This document shows, one piece after another, positions 28,907-38,549 of a stretch of 64,000 bases of DNA (position 1 is the first letter of the stretch; every line of letters starts with the position of its first letter). The stretch is from Candidatus Nitrotoga sp. M5. GTDB lineage: Bacteria > Pseudomonadota > Gammaproteobacteria > Burkholderiales > Gallionellaceae. Position numbers and translations under genes: made by a program. Under the pieces are notes generated by a model. It saw only the letters and a list, made by a program, of their open reading frames with translations. It was not told where the DNA came from and made no database searches. Location: contig NZ_CAKMNW010000005.1 of NCBI RefSeq assembly GCF_927904885.1, forward strand, positions 83,636 through 147,635, in the 5' to 3' direction.

Positions 28907-29161
28907 TTAATTATTTTTTTTCTCATTCGTCTTTTTCGAACCAGCGTAGCTTTGAAGTAACTCTTCTACTTGTTGCCTTGAACGACATACATTTTCGCAA
29001 GGTATTGCATCTTTATCTCGATCTTTATTTCCAAAATCACCTAACGGGAAATCAGATATGACTTCAGCACATGATTGATAGTCTTTACATAGCTTGGCTG
29101 CATTTGCTTCTGATATAGATAGAAGCATGACAGCAATCAAAAATAATCCACTTCGATACAT
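28907..29161 (-). CDS. Small exported excalibur-like protein
   Basis: 84 residues with a Sec signal peptide (ISEANA-A, cleavage near residue 22). The mature part has CKDYQSCAEV and KDRDKDAIPCENVC, close to the DxDxDGxxCE signature of excalibur calcium-binding domains, but with Ala in place of the usual Gly and a longer spacing. The tail is rich in Lys and Asn. Probably a small periplasmic or secreted protein stabilised by disulfides and possibly Ca2+; function unknown. About 280 bases with no gene lie upstream. Confidence 0.7.
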   Translation of the reverse strand: MYRSGLFLIAVMLLSISEANAAKLCKDYQSCAEVISDFPLGDFGNKDRDKDAIPCENVCRSRQQVEELLQSYAGSKKTNEKKNN

Positions 29162-29443
29162 TTCCGCATCTCATTAATAATGAATAGCGTTTATCTGCCG
29201 CCCCACCCAAACTTGTTTATCACGCGTACCTTATGGACGGAAACTAAACCTTATTGGCTGAACCATCCGTAGAGTGGAGCCTTTGGGGATTGTATGGTAT
29301 TGCGGCGGGACGTCAATTGCATGATCGGGGGACATTCTCCTGCGATCAAGGATCGAAAATTTATACAGTATTTTTAGCAAAATAAATCAGAAGGTTGAAT
29401 CAGGATGCGATTGGATCGGATTGTCACCGCTTAGCGGTTTAGT

Positions 29444-29986
29444 TCAATAGGTATTGGTAAACACCACCCCGCGCCGTTCCGCCATGCTTCTTCCCAGTGC
29501 TTCTAATTGGATAGGGCTCAGCAGTCTTTCTGCTTGCGGCAATAGCTGGGAATTTTCCAGGGAAATGTGCTTTTCATGCACTGTGATGAAATGCTCCACC
29601 TTTTTAATATCTAATTCCGTCACTCGGCCTTCTGCAATACCAAGCAGCAAAGGGCGTAATTGCTGCCATGCCGCATCCAGCACCTTGTGTTCGTCCAGTA
29701 AGCGCGTTATTAATTTTTGTACCTCGGTGTTTGCTGTGGCGAGCAGGCGCGGGAATAAATCCTGTTCCTCGTCGTCATGGTGGTTCTGTCCGGCAGTATC
29801 GAAATAGCGCAGGATGGCCTGTGCTGCTTGTTGTGCCTGTGCATCGCAGCCTTGAGAGAAGAGGTGTTGCAGTAACTTGCGCAGTGTGACGCACTGTGTC
29901 TGTATCTTGCCGTGGCACGCTAACAGCATTTCCAGGGGATTATCGAAGCTGGGAGTGGGTGCGCCACCCAATACGTCAGTCATCAT
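29444..29986 (-). CDS. Hemerythrin-like (HHE) domain protein
   Basis: 180 residues. The four-helix HHE domain supplies the di-iron ligands in LACHGKIQ, NHHDDEEQDLFP, LDEHKVLD and HEKHISLENSQLLP. Such proteins bind O2 or NO or store iron. No signalling domain is fused. The Glu in each helix-end motif (DLFP, NSQLLP) is partly retained, so iron binding is likely. It sits 46 bases before an HPP membrane protein gene in order along the chromosome, both on the minus strand, with the HPP gene transcribed first. Confidence 0.88.
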   Translation of the reverse strand: MMTDVLGGAPTPSFDNPLEMLLACHGKIQTQCVTLRKLLQHLFSQGCDAQAQQAAQAILRYFDTAGQNHHDDEEQDLFPRLLATANTEVQKLITRLLDEHKVLDAAWQQLRPLLLGIAEGRVTELDIKKVEHFITVHEKHISLENSQLLPQAERLLSPIQLEALGRSMAERRGVVFTNTY

Positions 29987-30032
29987 TGGCTATTTGCATT
30001 ACAGGCAATCACAAATTCGTCAGTGTAACGGG

Positions 30033-30743
30033 TCAAACCTTAACTTTACCGTCATGATTCTGCGCATGCTTGATGGCCAGTTCATAGATTTCGGCAAGAT
30101 CTTCTTCGCTGACGTCGATCACACCATCCATTTGAGTCAGTGCCCATTCGATATCAGTCTGGTCGATTTGAACATGATTAGGCTGAGTAGAGGGCGGTAG
30201 TGCAGGTTGGGGAGTATGTCGCATCGGGTAATGTCGGCCTGGTATAAGGTTATTGATCAACACCGCCAGCACCAATGAGATTCCGATATTCGCAAGCACG
30301 ATACAAGCTACCCATGGCCAACCCATGGGAGTGAATTGTGTGCTGTGTACCACTAACGTGAGCGCCGTGGCTGCAGCCGGTGGGTGTAGGCAATTCAGAT
30401 AATGCATTAGAAATACTGCAAATCCCACTGCGCAACCTGCGGCTATTACCGGGTCACTGATTTGTTGGCTGCATAGCCAACCCGCTAATGTTGAAATTAA
30501 ATGGCCACCGAGTAAAGGTCGTGGTTGCGCCATAGGGCTGTGCGGTACAGCAAAGAGAAGCACAGCAGAAGCTGCGATCGAACCCAGCATAACAAGTGGA
30601 TAATTGGGCTGTGGCAGAAATTTGAGCGCTATTCCCAAGAGAAGGATGCCAATTCCAGCGGCCAAACCGCTGCGAATTTTTTCGGAGAAGGGAACGGGGG
30701 CAGAATGTGCCTTGAAAAATAGACTAAATTCTTTAAAATTCAT
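30033..30743 (-). CDS. HPP-family membrane protein
   Basis: 236 residues with four to five predicted membrane helices between residues 25 and 170. The family signature appears as LHPPAAATALTL. Some plant-plastid and cyanobacterial HPP proteins transport nitrite; whether this one does is open. A soluble acidic C-terminal tail of about 65 residues (QIDQTDIEWALTQMDGVIDVSEEDL) is not part of the membrane domain. It precedes the hemerythrin-like gene in the same direction, suggesting a shared link to nitrogen oxides or oxygen. Confidence 0.85.
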   Translation of the reverse strand: MNFKEFSLFFKAHSAPVPFSEKIRSGLAAGIGILLLGIALKFLPQPNYPLVMLGSIAASAVLLFAVPHSPMAQPRPLLGGHLISTLAGWLCSQQISDPVIAAGCAVGFAVFLMHYLNCLHPPAAATALTLVVHSTQFTPMGWPWVACIVLANIGISLVLAVLINNLIPGRHYPMRHTPQPALPPSTQPNHVQIDQTDIEWALTQMDGVIDVSEEDLAEIYELAIKHAQNHDGKVKV

Positions 30744-30806
30744 TGGGTCAGGCTTTCCTTTTAGTAAATTGTGAAGCGCGATACTTATATTCTTTACTTA
30801 ATAGGG

Positions 30807-31643
30807 TTAGTCGCCAAACAAATTAACCAACCCATCCAGCCCCACAAAATTAAACGCATAAGTAGCCTGTGCGAGCACTACCGGTTTGGCGTGGTAGGCG
30901 ATACTGACGCCAGCTTGCGCCATCATCTTGAGATCATTAGCGCCATCGCCTATAGCAATAACTTGTTCCGGTTTAAGTTTCAATTCATCTCTGATATTCA
31001 CTAAGTAATCAGCTTTACTTTGTGCGTCCAGTATATGCCCGAGTACGTTGCCAGTTAGTTTGCCGTTGATGATTTCCAGTGTGTTGGCATGTGCGTAGTC
31101 GAGTCCCAACCGTTGTTGTAAACGATCGGAGAAGAAGCCAAACCCACCAGACACCAGCATGGTCTTGATACCGTGTTCTTTTAGTTTTGCCAACATGATT
31201 TCAGCACCAAGATTGAGCTGCAGGCGTTCGTCATAAACGCGTTGCAATGCACTTTCTTCCAGTCCTGCCAGCAACGCTACACGACGACGCAGGCTCTCAC
31301 TGAAATCAATTTTGCCGCGCATCGCGTCTTCGGTGATGGCTGCTACCTGCGGTTTAACGTGGATCATATCTGCGACCTCATCGATACATTCGATAGAGAT
31401 GAGGGTGGAATCCATATCCATCACTACAAGGCCAAAATCAGATAAATGCTGGCTTGGACGGACAAAACCATAGTCGAGTTGGTGTTCGTAACAGTAAGCA
31501 GTAATGGCATCATGCGGCTTGGCATCGTACAGTCGGTAGGTGTAAGTCGAGGTCTGTTCGATACGAGATGCAGTGGTCAATCCGGCAAGGTGGTTCAAAT
31601 GGGCCGGGGCAATGTCTTGGATGCCTTGAATTATGAAGTTCAT
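30807..31643 (-). CDS. serB: Phosphoserine phosphatase SerB
   Basis: 278 residues, HAD-superfamily enzyme for the last step of serine synthesis. Motif I is DMDSTLISIECIDEVAD, motif II LVSGGFGFFSD, and motif III IAIGDGANDLKMM with the preceding Lys. An N-terminal domain of about 65 residues precedes it, as in E. coli SerB. Serine feeds CysE in the same window. The gene stands alone, 96 bases downstream of mfd in the same direction. Confidence 0.96.
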   Translation of the reverse strand: MNFIIQGIQDIAPAHLNHLAGLTTASRIEQTSTYTYRLYDAKPHDAITAYCYEHQLDYGFVRPSQHLSDFGLVVMDMDSTLISIECIDEVADMIHVKPQVAAITEDAMRGKIDFSESLRRRVALLAGLEESALQRVYDERLQLNLGAEIMLAKLKEHGIKTMLVSGGFGFFSDRLQQRLGLDYAHANTLEIINGKLTGNVLGHILDAQSKADYLVNIRDELKLKPEQVIAIGDGANDLKMMAQAGVSIAYHAKPVVLAQATYAFNFVGLDGLVNLFGD

Positions 31644-31739
31644 ATACTTATAGATTTTTTTATTGGCGCGATTAGAAATGGCGATTTTGTCATGCCCTCG
31701 AGTGTGGGAATTACAATGGTTGCAAGTATGCTAAACGAT

Positions 31740-34700
31740 TCACGATAGTTCGTTAAAAAAGTTTTTGATTGCCAACACCCGTTGGCTGACGTCGCTGTAT
31801 TTGATTTCAATTCTTAGTTTGTCCTGACCGCTCAATTTGTAATGGCGCTTGCTCTGGATAAGCGTGATGATGCGCATCGGATCGATGGGCGGATTTGGCA
31901 TGAACTGAATTTGAATTGCCTCGCTAGAAGCATCCACCTTGATTATGCCGAGCTGCTTGGCAGCAATGCGCAGACGGTGGCAATCAAGCAGTGTATGGGC
32001 AGGCGACGGCGGCAAACCAAAACGATCTACCAGTTCCTGGTGCATGTCATCCAGTTCTTCAGAGGTGGTGCAGTTAGCTAAGCGCTTGTACAGTACCAGT
32101 CGCTGGTGGATGTCGCCACAGTAATTGTTGGGTAGTAAGGCGGGTGTATGCAGGTTAATTTCAGTAGCAACCCCAAGTGGGTGTGCCATATCTGGTTCAT
32201 GGCCCAATTTGAGCGAGGTAATGGCCGCGTTGAGCATGTCCGTGTAGAGAGAAAAACCTATCTCGTGCATCTCACCGCTTTGTGATTCGCCCAGCACTTC
32301 ACCCGCGCCGCGAATTTCCAAGTCATGCATCGCAAGATAGAAACCGCTTCCTAGTTGTTCCATGGCCTGGATTGCTTCCAATCTTTTCTTGGCCTGCGAG
32401 GTAAGTCCTTCCATGTTGTCCACTAATAAATAGGCATACGCTTGGTGGTGCGAACGTCCAACCCGGCCACGCAATTGATGAAGTTGCGCCAATCCGAAGC
32501 GGTCCGCACGGTTCATGATAATGGTATTGGCACTGGGTACGTCGATACCAGTTTCAATGATGGTGGTGCATAACAGCACATTAAAGCGCTGTTGGTAAAA
32601 GTCACGCATGACTGCTTCCAAGTCGCGTTCTCCCATTTGGCCATGCGCCACGCGGATACGTGCTTCAGGCAGTAACGCCCCTAGCTTTTCCGCCATATTG
32701 GCGATGGTGCCTACTTCGTTGTGCAGAAAATAGATTTGTCCGCCGCGCTTCAATTCACGCAGCACCGCTTCGCGGATGACGCCTTGGCTGTAGTTGCTAA
32801 CGAAGGTCTTGATAGACAGTCGTCGCTGCGGTGCAGTAGCAATCACAGAGAAATCGCGCAGCCCTTCCAAAGACATTGCCAGCGTGCGCGGGATCGGCGT
32901 CGCGGTCAGGGTGAGCACGTCAACTTCAGCGCGTAGCGCCTTGAGGCGCTCTTTTTGCTGCACGCCGAAACGATGTTCCTCATCGATGATAATCAACCCC
33001 AAATTGTTAAATTTAATACCCTTTTGGATAAGCTTGTGCGTGCCGATGATGATGTCAAGTTTTCCATCTTCCATTTCTTTCAGTGTTTGAGTCTGTTCTT
33101 TGGCAGAGCGGAAGCGTGATAGTTCACCAATTTTTATGGGCCAGTCGGCAAAACGGTTGCAGAAACTCTGGTAATGCTGTTCTGTAAGCAGTGTAGTGGG
33201 TACCAAGACTGCTACTTGCTTGCTATCCATTGCCGCAATAAAGGCTGCGCGCAGGGCTACTTCCGTTTTACCAAAGCCCACATCGCCGCAGATAAGACGA
33301 TCCATAGGTTTTCCACTCTGCAGATCAGTGACCACTGCCTCAATGGCGGAGGTTTGATCAGGTGTTTCTTCAAAACCAAAGCCGGCGGCGAATGCTTCGT
33401 AATCATGTTGAGATAATTTGAATTGGTGACCTTTACGCGTAGCGCGCTGGGCGTACAGATTGAGCAGTTCGGCAGCGGTATCGCGAACCTGCTGCATGGC
33501 ACGACGTTTGGCTTTGTCCCAAGTGCCGCTGCCCAGCTTGTGCAATGGTGCGGTTTCCGAGGCTCCGCCACTGTAACGACTGATTACATGCAGTTGTGCC
33601 ACTGGAACATACAATTTGTCTTCACCGGCATATTCCAGCAGCAAAAATTCGTTCTCGCCTTCGCCGAGATCAAGGTTTACCAGGCCATGATAACGCGCGA
33701 TACCATGTTGTTCATGCACCACGGAGTCGCCCGGCTTGAGCTCGGACAAGTCACGCAGCATCCCTTCAACGTTGCTTTTTTTTGTGGAGCGCGCAATTCG
33801 GCTACGTTGCTGCGCGGCATACAGCTCACTTTCTGTAATAATTGCCAATTGTTCATCTTGCAACATGAAACCATTCTGAAGTGTCCCGACGGTAAGCATG
33901 AAGTGATTGTCACTGGCAAGAAATTGCGCATAGTTCTCACACTGTGCAGGTACCAAGCCGTATTCGCGCAAGTATTCGGCCATTATTTCGCGTCGTCCCA
34001 AACTGTCGGCGAGCAATAATACTCGGCCAGCATAACCTTGCAAAAAGCTCTGGAGTGCAAGTGTTGGGATATCGGCGCGCCGATTTACCGCGATGTCGGG
34101 CAATTTTTTGGTAGCGCAAAGCGTATGGGTTTTATGTGTTTTTTCACCTTCGAAAAGAGTAAGGTGAGTCTCGCGCTCATTTTCTTTCTCGTCGGAATTG
34201 TCAATATGGGAGGAAGTGGGGATGTCTGCGATGAGATCGATACGTTTTAAACTTTGCGCAGCAATAAAGAAGTTTTCTGCGTTCAGAAACAGTTCGTGCG
34301 GCTCTAGCAATGGACGTTGTGGGTCGCCGCGAAGCAGGTTATAGCGCGATTGCGCATCTTTCGCAAAAGTGGCAATGGCCGCATCCACATTGTGATGCAT
34401 GCACAGCGTGGCATGCGCGGGAAGATAATCAAACAACGTCGCAGTACGTTCGAAAAACAATGGGAGGTAATATTCGATGCCTGTGGGCGCGACGCCGCGG
34501 CTCACGCCTTTATAAATACTTGCTTTGGATGGGTCGCCCTCAAAACGATTGCGGAAATTTTGGCGAAAACGAGCCTGTCCGGCCTCATCCATTGGAAATT
34601 CGCGTGCCGGTAATAGGCGAATATCCTGTACCGGATATATGGTGCGCTGAGTATCTACATCGAAGGTGGCGATAGAATCAATATCGTCATCGAATAAGTC

Positions 34701-35225
34701 GATGCGATAAGGTACCGTACTGCCCATCGGGAAAAGGTCAATCAAACTACCCCGCACACAGTACTCGCCCGGTGTCAGTACCTGCTGAACATGGGTATAA
34801 CCGGCTAATGTCATTTGCTCACGCAACTTGGCGATGTCCAGTTTTTCGCCGCGCTTAAGAAAGAAAGTGAATGCTGCCAGATATTCCACTGGTGGTAGAG
34901 GATATAGCGCGGTAGTTATCGGGACGACTATTACATCGCATGACTGGCTGTGAATGTGATGCAGCGTAGCAAGTCGCTCAGAAATGAGATCCTGATGCGG
35001 CGAGAAGTGATCATAAGGCAGCGTTTCCCAATCCGGCAGCAGATGTACGCGAAGCTCCTGGGAAAAAAACGGTATTTCTTCCACTAGCCGCTGAGCATCC
35101 AACGCGCTGGCGGCAATTATCACCAACGGCACATGTAGTCTGGCATATTGCGCCAGCGCCAAGGCATCAGACGAACCATTCAGATGGGTATAACGTGGAC
35201 GGGGGTGCGAAGAAGAAAACAGCAT
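31740..35225 (-). CDS. mfd: Transcription-repair coupling factor Mfd
   Basis: 1161 residues, full length. It displaces RNA polymerase stalled at DNA damage and recruits UvrA. In order: the UvrB-like N-terminal modules (about 1-330), a variable acidic linker near 345-380, the RNA-polymerase interaction domain (PGDSVVHEQHGIARYHGL, near 500), and the RecG-like motor with Walker A GDVGFGKTE (near 640) and IIDEEHRFG (near 745), then QLRGRVGRS and the C-terminal TRCF domain. No partner genes adjoin it. Confidence 0.98.
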   Translation of the reverse strand: MLFSSSHPRPRYTHLNGSSDALALAQYARLHVPLVIIAASALDAQRLVEEIPFFSQELRVHLLPDWETLPYDHFSPHQDLISERLATLHHIHSQSCDVIVVPITTALYPLPPVEYLAAFTFFLKRGEKLDIAKLREQMTLAGYTHVQQVLTPGEYCVRGSLIDLFPMGSTVPYRIDLFDDDIDSIATFDVDTQRTIYPVQDIRLLPAREFPMDEAGQARFRQNFRNRFEGDPSKASIYKGVSRGVAPTGIEYYLPLFFERTATLFDYLPAHATLCMHHNVDAAIATFAKDAQSRYNLLRGDPQRPLLEPHELFLNAENFFIAAQSLKRIDLIADIPTSSHIDNSDEKENERETHLTLFEGEKTHKTHTLCATKKLPDIAVNRRADIPTLALQSFLQGYAGRVLLLADSLGRREIMAEYLREYGLVPAQCENYAQFLASDNHFMLTVGTLQNGFMLQDEQLAIITESELYAAQQRSRIARSTKKSNVEGMLRDLSELKPGDSVVHEQHGIARYHGLVNLDLGEGENEFLLLEYAGEDKLYVPVAQLHVISRYSGGASETAPLHKLGSGTWDKAKRRAMQQVRDTAAELLNLYAQRATRKGHQFKLSQHDYEAFAAGFGFEETPDQTSAIEAVVTDLQSGKPMDRLICGDVGFGKTEVALRAAFIAAMDSKQVAVLVPTTLLTEQHYQSFCNRFADWPIKIGELSRFRSAKEQTQTLKEMEDGKLDIIIGTHKLIQKGIKFNNLGLIIIDEEHRFGVQQKERLKALRAEVDVLTLTATPIPRTLAMSLEGLRDFSVIATAPQRRLSIKTFVSNYSQGVIREAVLRELKRGGQIYFLHNEVGTIANMAEKLGALLPEARIRVAHGQMGERDLEAVMRDFYQQRFNVLLCTTIIETGIDVPSANTIIMNRADRFGLAQLHQLRGRVGRSHHQAYAYLLVDNMEGLTSQAKKRLEAIQAMEQLGSGFYLAMHDLEIRGAGEVLGESQSGEMHEIGFSLYTDMLNAAITSLKLGHEPDMAHPLGVATEINLHTPALLPNNYCGDIHQRLVLYKRLANCTTSEELDDMHQELVDRFGLPPSPAHTLLDCHRLRIAAKQLGIIKVDASSEAIQIQFMPNPPIDPMRIITLIQSKRHYKLSGQDKLRIEIKYSDVSQRVLAIKNFFNELS

Positions 35226-35473
35226 AGAAAAAATAAGTACAGCTACGTTTCAGGGGGTAGCATTATATAAGGGAAGCTACGCAGTTGGCAGTGATTGAAC
35301 AATTCTCATGTTTTTCGAGGATAACGACTTGAATTTTTATTCATGCAATAAACTTCGTAAGAGGTATCCTTTGATCAACCGAGCATATGGAAAGGGCTGC
35401 TTCGAATTTGAGTCTGCCATAGTTTAGAAGTCTGTGGCATAACATAGACTTCATTATTAAAGTAGAGAGAGCA

Positions 35474-36595
35474 TCATCCTTCTTCAATGGCAAACAACCT
35501 TCTGTGCTCTTTGATGGCGTAGCGATCAGTCATGCCGGCGATGTAGTCAGACACGGTGCGAGCACGGTCGGCTTGTGCCTGTCGCTGAAATTGCGGAGGC
35601 AGCAGTCGATTATCTTCCATGAATACTTGAAATAGCTCGGTAATGATGCTGCGCGCCTTGGCACTCATACGCATGACGCGGTAATGACGGTATAAATGCG
35701 TATGCAGGAAAGTTTTGAGTTCGCGCTGCTGTTCATGTATTTCGGCGCTGAATGCCGCCAGTGGCGGCGCAGCGCGCACCTCGGAGATGTCATTCACAGC
35801 ATAAGTCTGAATATTTTTTTCCGTTTCATGGATTAAGTCTGTAGCAAGTGTATTGATCATGCGTCGTATCGTTTCGTGAATCAGGCGGCGCTCGGCCAGG
35901 TCCGGATAAGCTAGTCGTACAGCATCAAGATGGCCGGCAAACAAACGCACCGAGGTAAACTGTTCCAGCGTAATTAACCCGGAGCGCAACCCGTCATCTA
36001 CATCATGGTTGTTGTAGGCGATTGCATCGGCCAAATTGGCAATCTGCGCTTCCAGTGATGGACGCTGTTGTTTAAGGAAACGTTCACCCACTGCACCCAG
36101 CTTGGCTGCATTTGCCGGCGAGCAATGTTTGAGAATGCCTTCGCGCGTTTCGAAACATAGATTGAGTCCATCAAAGGCGGCATAATGATCTTCGAGTATG
36201 TCCACCACGCGTAACGATTGCAGGTTATGCTCGAAGCCACCGTAATCCTTCATACAGGCATTGAGTGCATCCTGTCCAGCGTGGCCGAATGGTGTGTGGC
36301 CGAGATCGTGAGCAAGTGATATAGCTTCCACCAGGTCTTCATTTAATTGCAAATACCGTGCGATGGAGCGGGCAATTTGTGCTACTTCCATGCTGTGAGT
36401 CAACCGAGTGCGGAATAGGTCTCCCTCATGGTTAACGAATACCTGCGTCTTATATTCCAGGCGACGGAAGGCGGTGGAATGGATGATGCGATCACGATCA
36501 CGTTGAAACTCGCTTCGCCCAAAAGGGGCTTCCTCGCGCTCAACCCTGCCGCGTGTGTTGTTCTCTGTTACCGCATAAGGTGCAAATTCAGCCAT
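35474..36595 (-). CDS. dgt: Deoxyguanosinetriphosphate triphosphohydrolase-like protein
   Basis: An HD-domain dNTP triphosphohydrolase that cleaves dNTPs to nucleoside and triphosphate. The HD metal site is seen in [19 protein letters not shown] and [19 protein letters not shown] choose ATG 36595 (MAEFAPYAV, 373 residues); the longer frame to 36649 lies wholly inside aroB. The start overlaps the aroB stop by eight bases, implying translational coupling behind aroKB as in other betaproteobacteria. The sequence belongs to the shorter bacterial dGTPase-like type, not the 505-residue E. coli Dgt. Confidence 0.94.
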   Translation of the reverse strand: MAEFAPYAVTENNTRGRVEREEAPFGRSEFQRDRDRIIHSTAFRRLEYKTQVFVNHEGDLFRTRLTHSMEVAQIARSIARYLQLNEDLVEAISLAHDLGHTPFGHAGQDALNACMKDYGGFEHNLQSLRVVDILEDHYAAFDGLNLCFETREGILKHCSPANAAKLGAVGERFLKQQRPSLEAQIANLADAIAYNNHDVDDGLRSGLITLEQFTSVRLFAGHLDAVRLAYPDLAERRLIHETIRRMINTLATDLIHETEKNIQTYAVNDISEVRAAPPLAAFSAEIHEQQRELKTFLHTHLYRHYRVMRMSAKARSIITELFQVFMEDNRLLPPQFQRQAQADRARTVSDYIAGMTDRYAIKEHRRLFAIEEG

Positions 36596-37676
36596 GCGCG
36601 CTGTTCGCCTCCAAAGTTTGTCGTAATAATTCCGGCTCCACATCCCCACTGATCACTGCATTACCAATGCTTTTAAGCAGCACGAAACGGATTTTTCCGC
36701 CAACCACTTTTTTGTCCAAGCCCATCAATTTCAGGTATTTCTCTACTCCCAAATCAGGAGCGACAATTGGTAGATTAGCGCGTTGAAGCAAGTTTTGGAT
36801 GCGACCTGCATCTTCCTTGCTTAGCCAACCCAAGCGGCACGATAAATCTGCGGCCATAATGGTACCTGCTGCAACTGCTTCTCCATGCAGCCATGCGCCA
36901 TAACCCATACCGGTCTCGATCGCATGGCCGAAGGTATGGCCGAGGTTAAGCAGGGCGCGTTCTCCATTTTCAAGCTCGTCTGCAGCGACTACCTCGGCCT
37001 TATTCTCGCAGCTGCGTGTGATGGCATATTGCAGCGAATCTGCATCGCGCATCAATAATTTTTCTATGTTTTGTTCTAGCCACTCAAAGAAAGAGAGATC
37101 GCGGATCAGGCCGTATTTGATGACTTCTGCAATGCCAGCGCGTAACTCCTGGTCCGTTAAAGTATTCAATGTGGAGATGTCGGCAAGCACAACTTGCGGC
37201 TGGTAAAACGCACCTATCATATTTTTACCTAACGGGTGGTTGATGCCAGTCTTTCCGCCTACCGATGAATCCACCTGTGCCAGCAGAGTGGTGGGAATTT
37301 GAATGAAAGGTACGCCACGCAAATATGTCGCGGCAGCATAACCTGTCATGTCGCCTATCACGCCCCCGCCCAAAGCGATCAATGGTGTATTGCGTTCGCT
37401 CCTATGAGAGAGCAGTGCATCGTAAATTAACCCTAATGTTTCTGCATTCTTGTATTGTTCGCCATCCGGCAAGATGATGGATATTATGTCCACGCCATGA
37501 GCTTGCAGCATGGCGTGTAATGGTTCCAGGTACAGTGGTGCCACCGTGGTGTTAGTCACCACTGCCGCTCTCTTGCGTGGCAGGTGCGGCAATAGTAATT
37601 CGGCACATTCTAGTAAGTCACTGCCTATATAAATAGGATAGCTGCGCTCCGCTAGTCCAACGGTTAATGTTTGCAT
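36588..37676 (-). CDS. aroB: 3-dehydroquinate synthase AroB
   Basis: 362 residues, NAD- and metal-dependent cyclase for the second step of the shikimate pathway. The NAD-binding [19 protein letters not shown], substrate loop [18 protein letters not shown] and metal-ligand region [11 protein letters not shown] are all present. Downstream of aroK in the same direction with a 263-base gap that contains no evident gene. Coupled to dgt. Confidence 0.97.
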   Translation of the reverse strand: MQTLTVGLAERSYPIYIGSDLLECAELLLPHLPRKRAAVVTNTTVAPLYLEPLHAMLQAHGVDIISIILPDGEQYKNAETLGLIYDALLSHRSERNTPLIALGGGVIGDMTGYAAATYLRGVPFIQIPTTLLAQVDSSVGGKTGINHPLGKNMIGAFYQPQVVLADISTLNTLTDQELRAGIAEVIKYGLIRDLSFFEWLEQNIEKLLMRDADSLQYAITRSCENKAEVVAADELENGERALLNLGHTFGHAIETGMGYGAWLHGEAVAAGTIMAADLSCRLGWLSKEDAGRIQNLLQRANLPIVAPDLGVEKYLKLMGLDKKVVGGKIRFVLLKSIGNAVISGDVEPELLRQTLEANSAHG

Positions 37677-37939
37677 ATATATTGAGAGCTTCTATTGAAG
37701 ATTGCATAATGAACGGCAGGCAATGTTATATCATTTCGAGTGATCACTGACACAGATTGAGTGGTTTTCTGCGCTATTCCTGCGCAGGCTAAAACTCAAT
37801 GGGCTTGAGAAAGGCTACTTTTGAACATCTGACATTCCAACCAAGTTGTTCAACTTTACATCTAATAATGGGAGGAATTATCTGTCTGGCCGCATGGAAG
37901 GGATGGCTGTTGTCATAATTAAAAGTAATTTTAATGGTT

Positions 37940-38500
37940 TTATGACTTGGTTTCCGATAATCGATTTAGCTCTTGCTGCAAATGCAAAGCTAGGCTTTGC
38001 GCGCTTTGTTTGCCGGTAGGCATAACTAAATTAGCCACTTCTGCATATAGCGGATCGCGCTGCTCATACATGCTTTTTAGTCTTGCACGTGGGTCGGCTG
38101 TCTGCAATAACGGACGGTTTCTGTCATGGCGAGTTCGATGCCAGAGGTCATTAATTGTGCTTTTCAAGTACAACACTATGCCATTGCAACATAATGCAAC
38201 GCGGTTTTCCTCATTCAATACCGCACCTCCCCCAGTCGCTAATACGATGTTATCGAGCAGTACCAAGTCTTGAATTACGCTTGCTTCGCGCTGACGAAAA
38301 CCAGCTTCACCCTCAACATCAAAGATGTGTGGAATAGTTACGCCAGAACGCTGCTGAATCTCTTCATCACTGTCAACAAATACCTTGCCCAGCTGCTGGG
38401 CGAGCAATTTCCCTATAGTGGTTTTTCCTGCTCCCATCATTCCTACAAGAAAGATGTTGCCGGAGTGGCGCTTGGTCTGATTTGTAGTAATAGAGCACAT
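37940..38500 (-). CDS. aroK: Shikimate kinase AroK
   Basis: 186 residues, ATP-dependent phosphorylation of shikimate. Walker A GMMGAGKTTIGK near residue 20, substrate residues in FVDSDEEIQQRSG, the GGGAVL motif near 94 and the lid RNRPLL are visible. It follows pilQ by 49 bases, the widespread pilQ-aroK-aroB arrangement, so it is probably read from the pilM promoter or one inside pilQ. Confidence 0.97.
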   Translation of the reverse strand: MCSITTNQTKRHSGNIFLVGMMGAGKTTIGKLLAQQLGKVFVDSDEEIQQRSGVTIPHIFDVEGEAGFRQREASVIQDLVLLDNIVLATGGGAVLNEENRVALCCNGIVLYLKSTINDLWHRTRHDRNRPLLQTADPRARLKSMYEQRDPLYAEVANLVMPTGKQSAQSLALHLQQELNRLSETKS

Positions 38501-38549
38501 GGTCGAATTGTAGCCGAAAATCGTCGTGCATCACTGACGCACTGACTGT

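Noticed and set aside
28691..28960. 89-codon plus-strand ORF
   Set aside because: No ribosome-binding site, runs into the converging exported-protein gene, no family resemblance.
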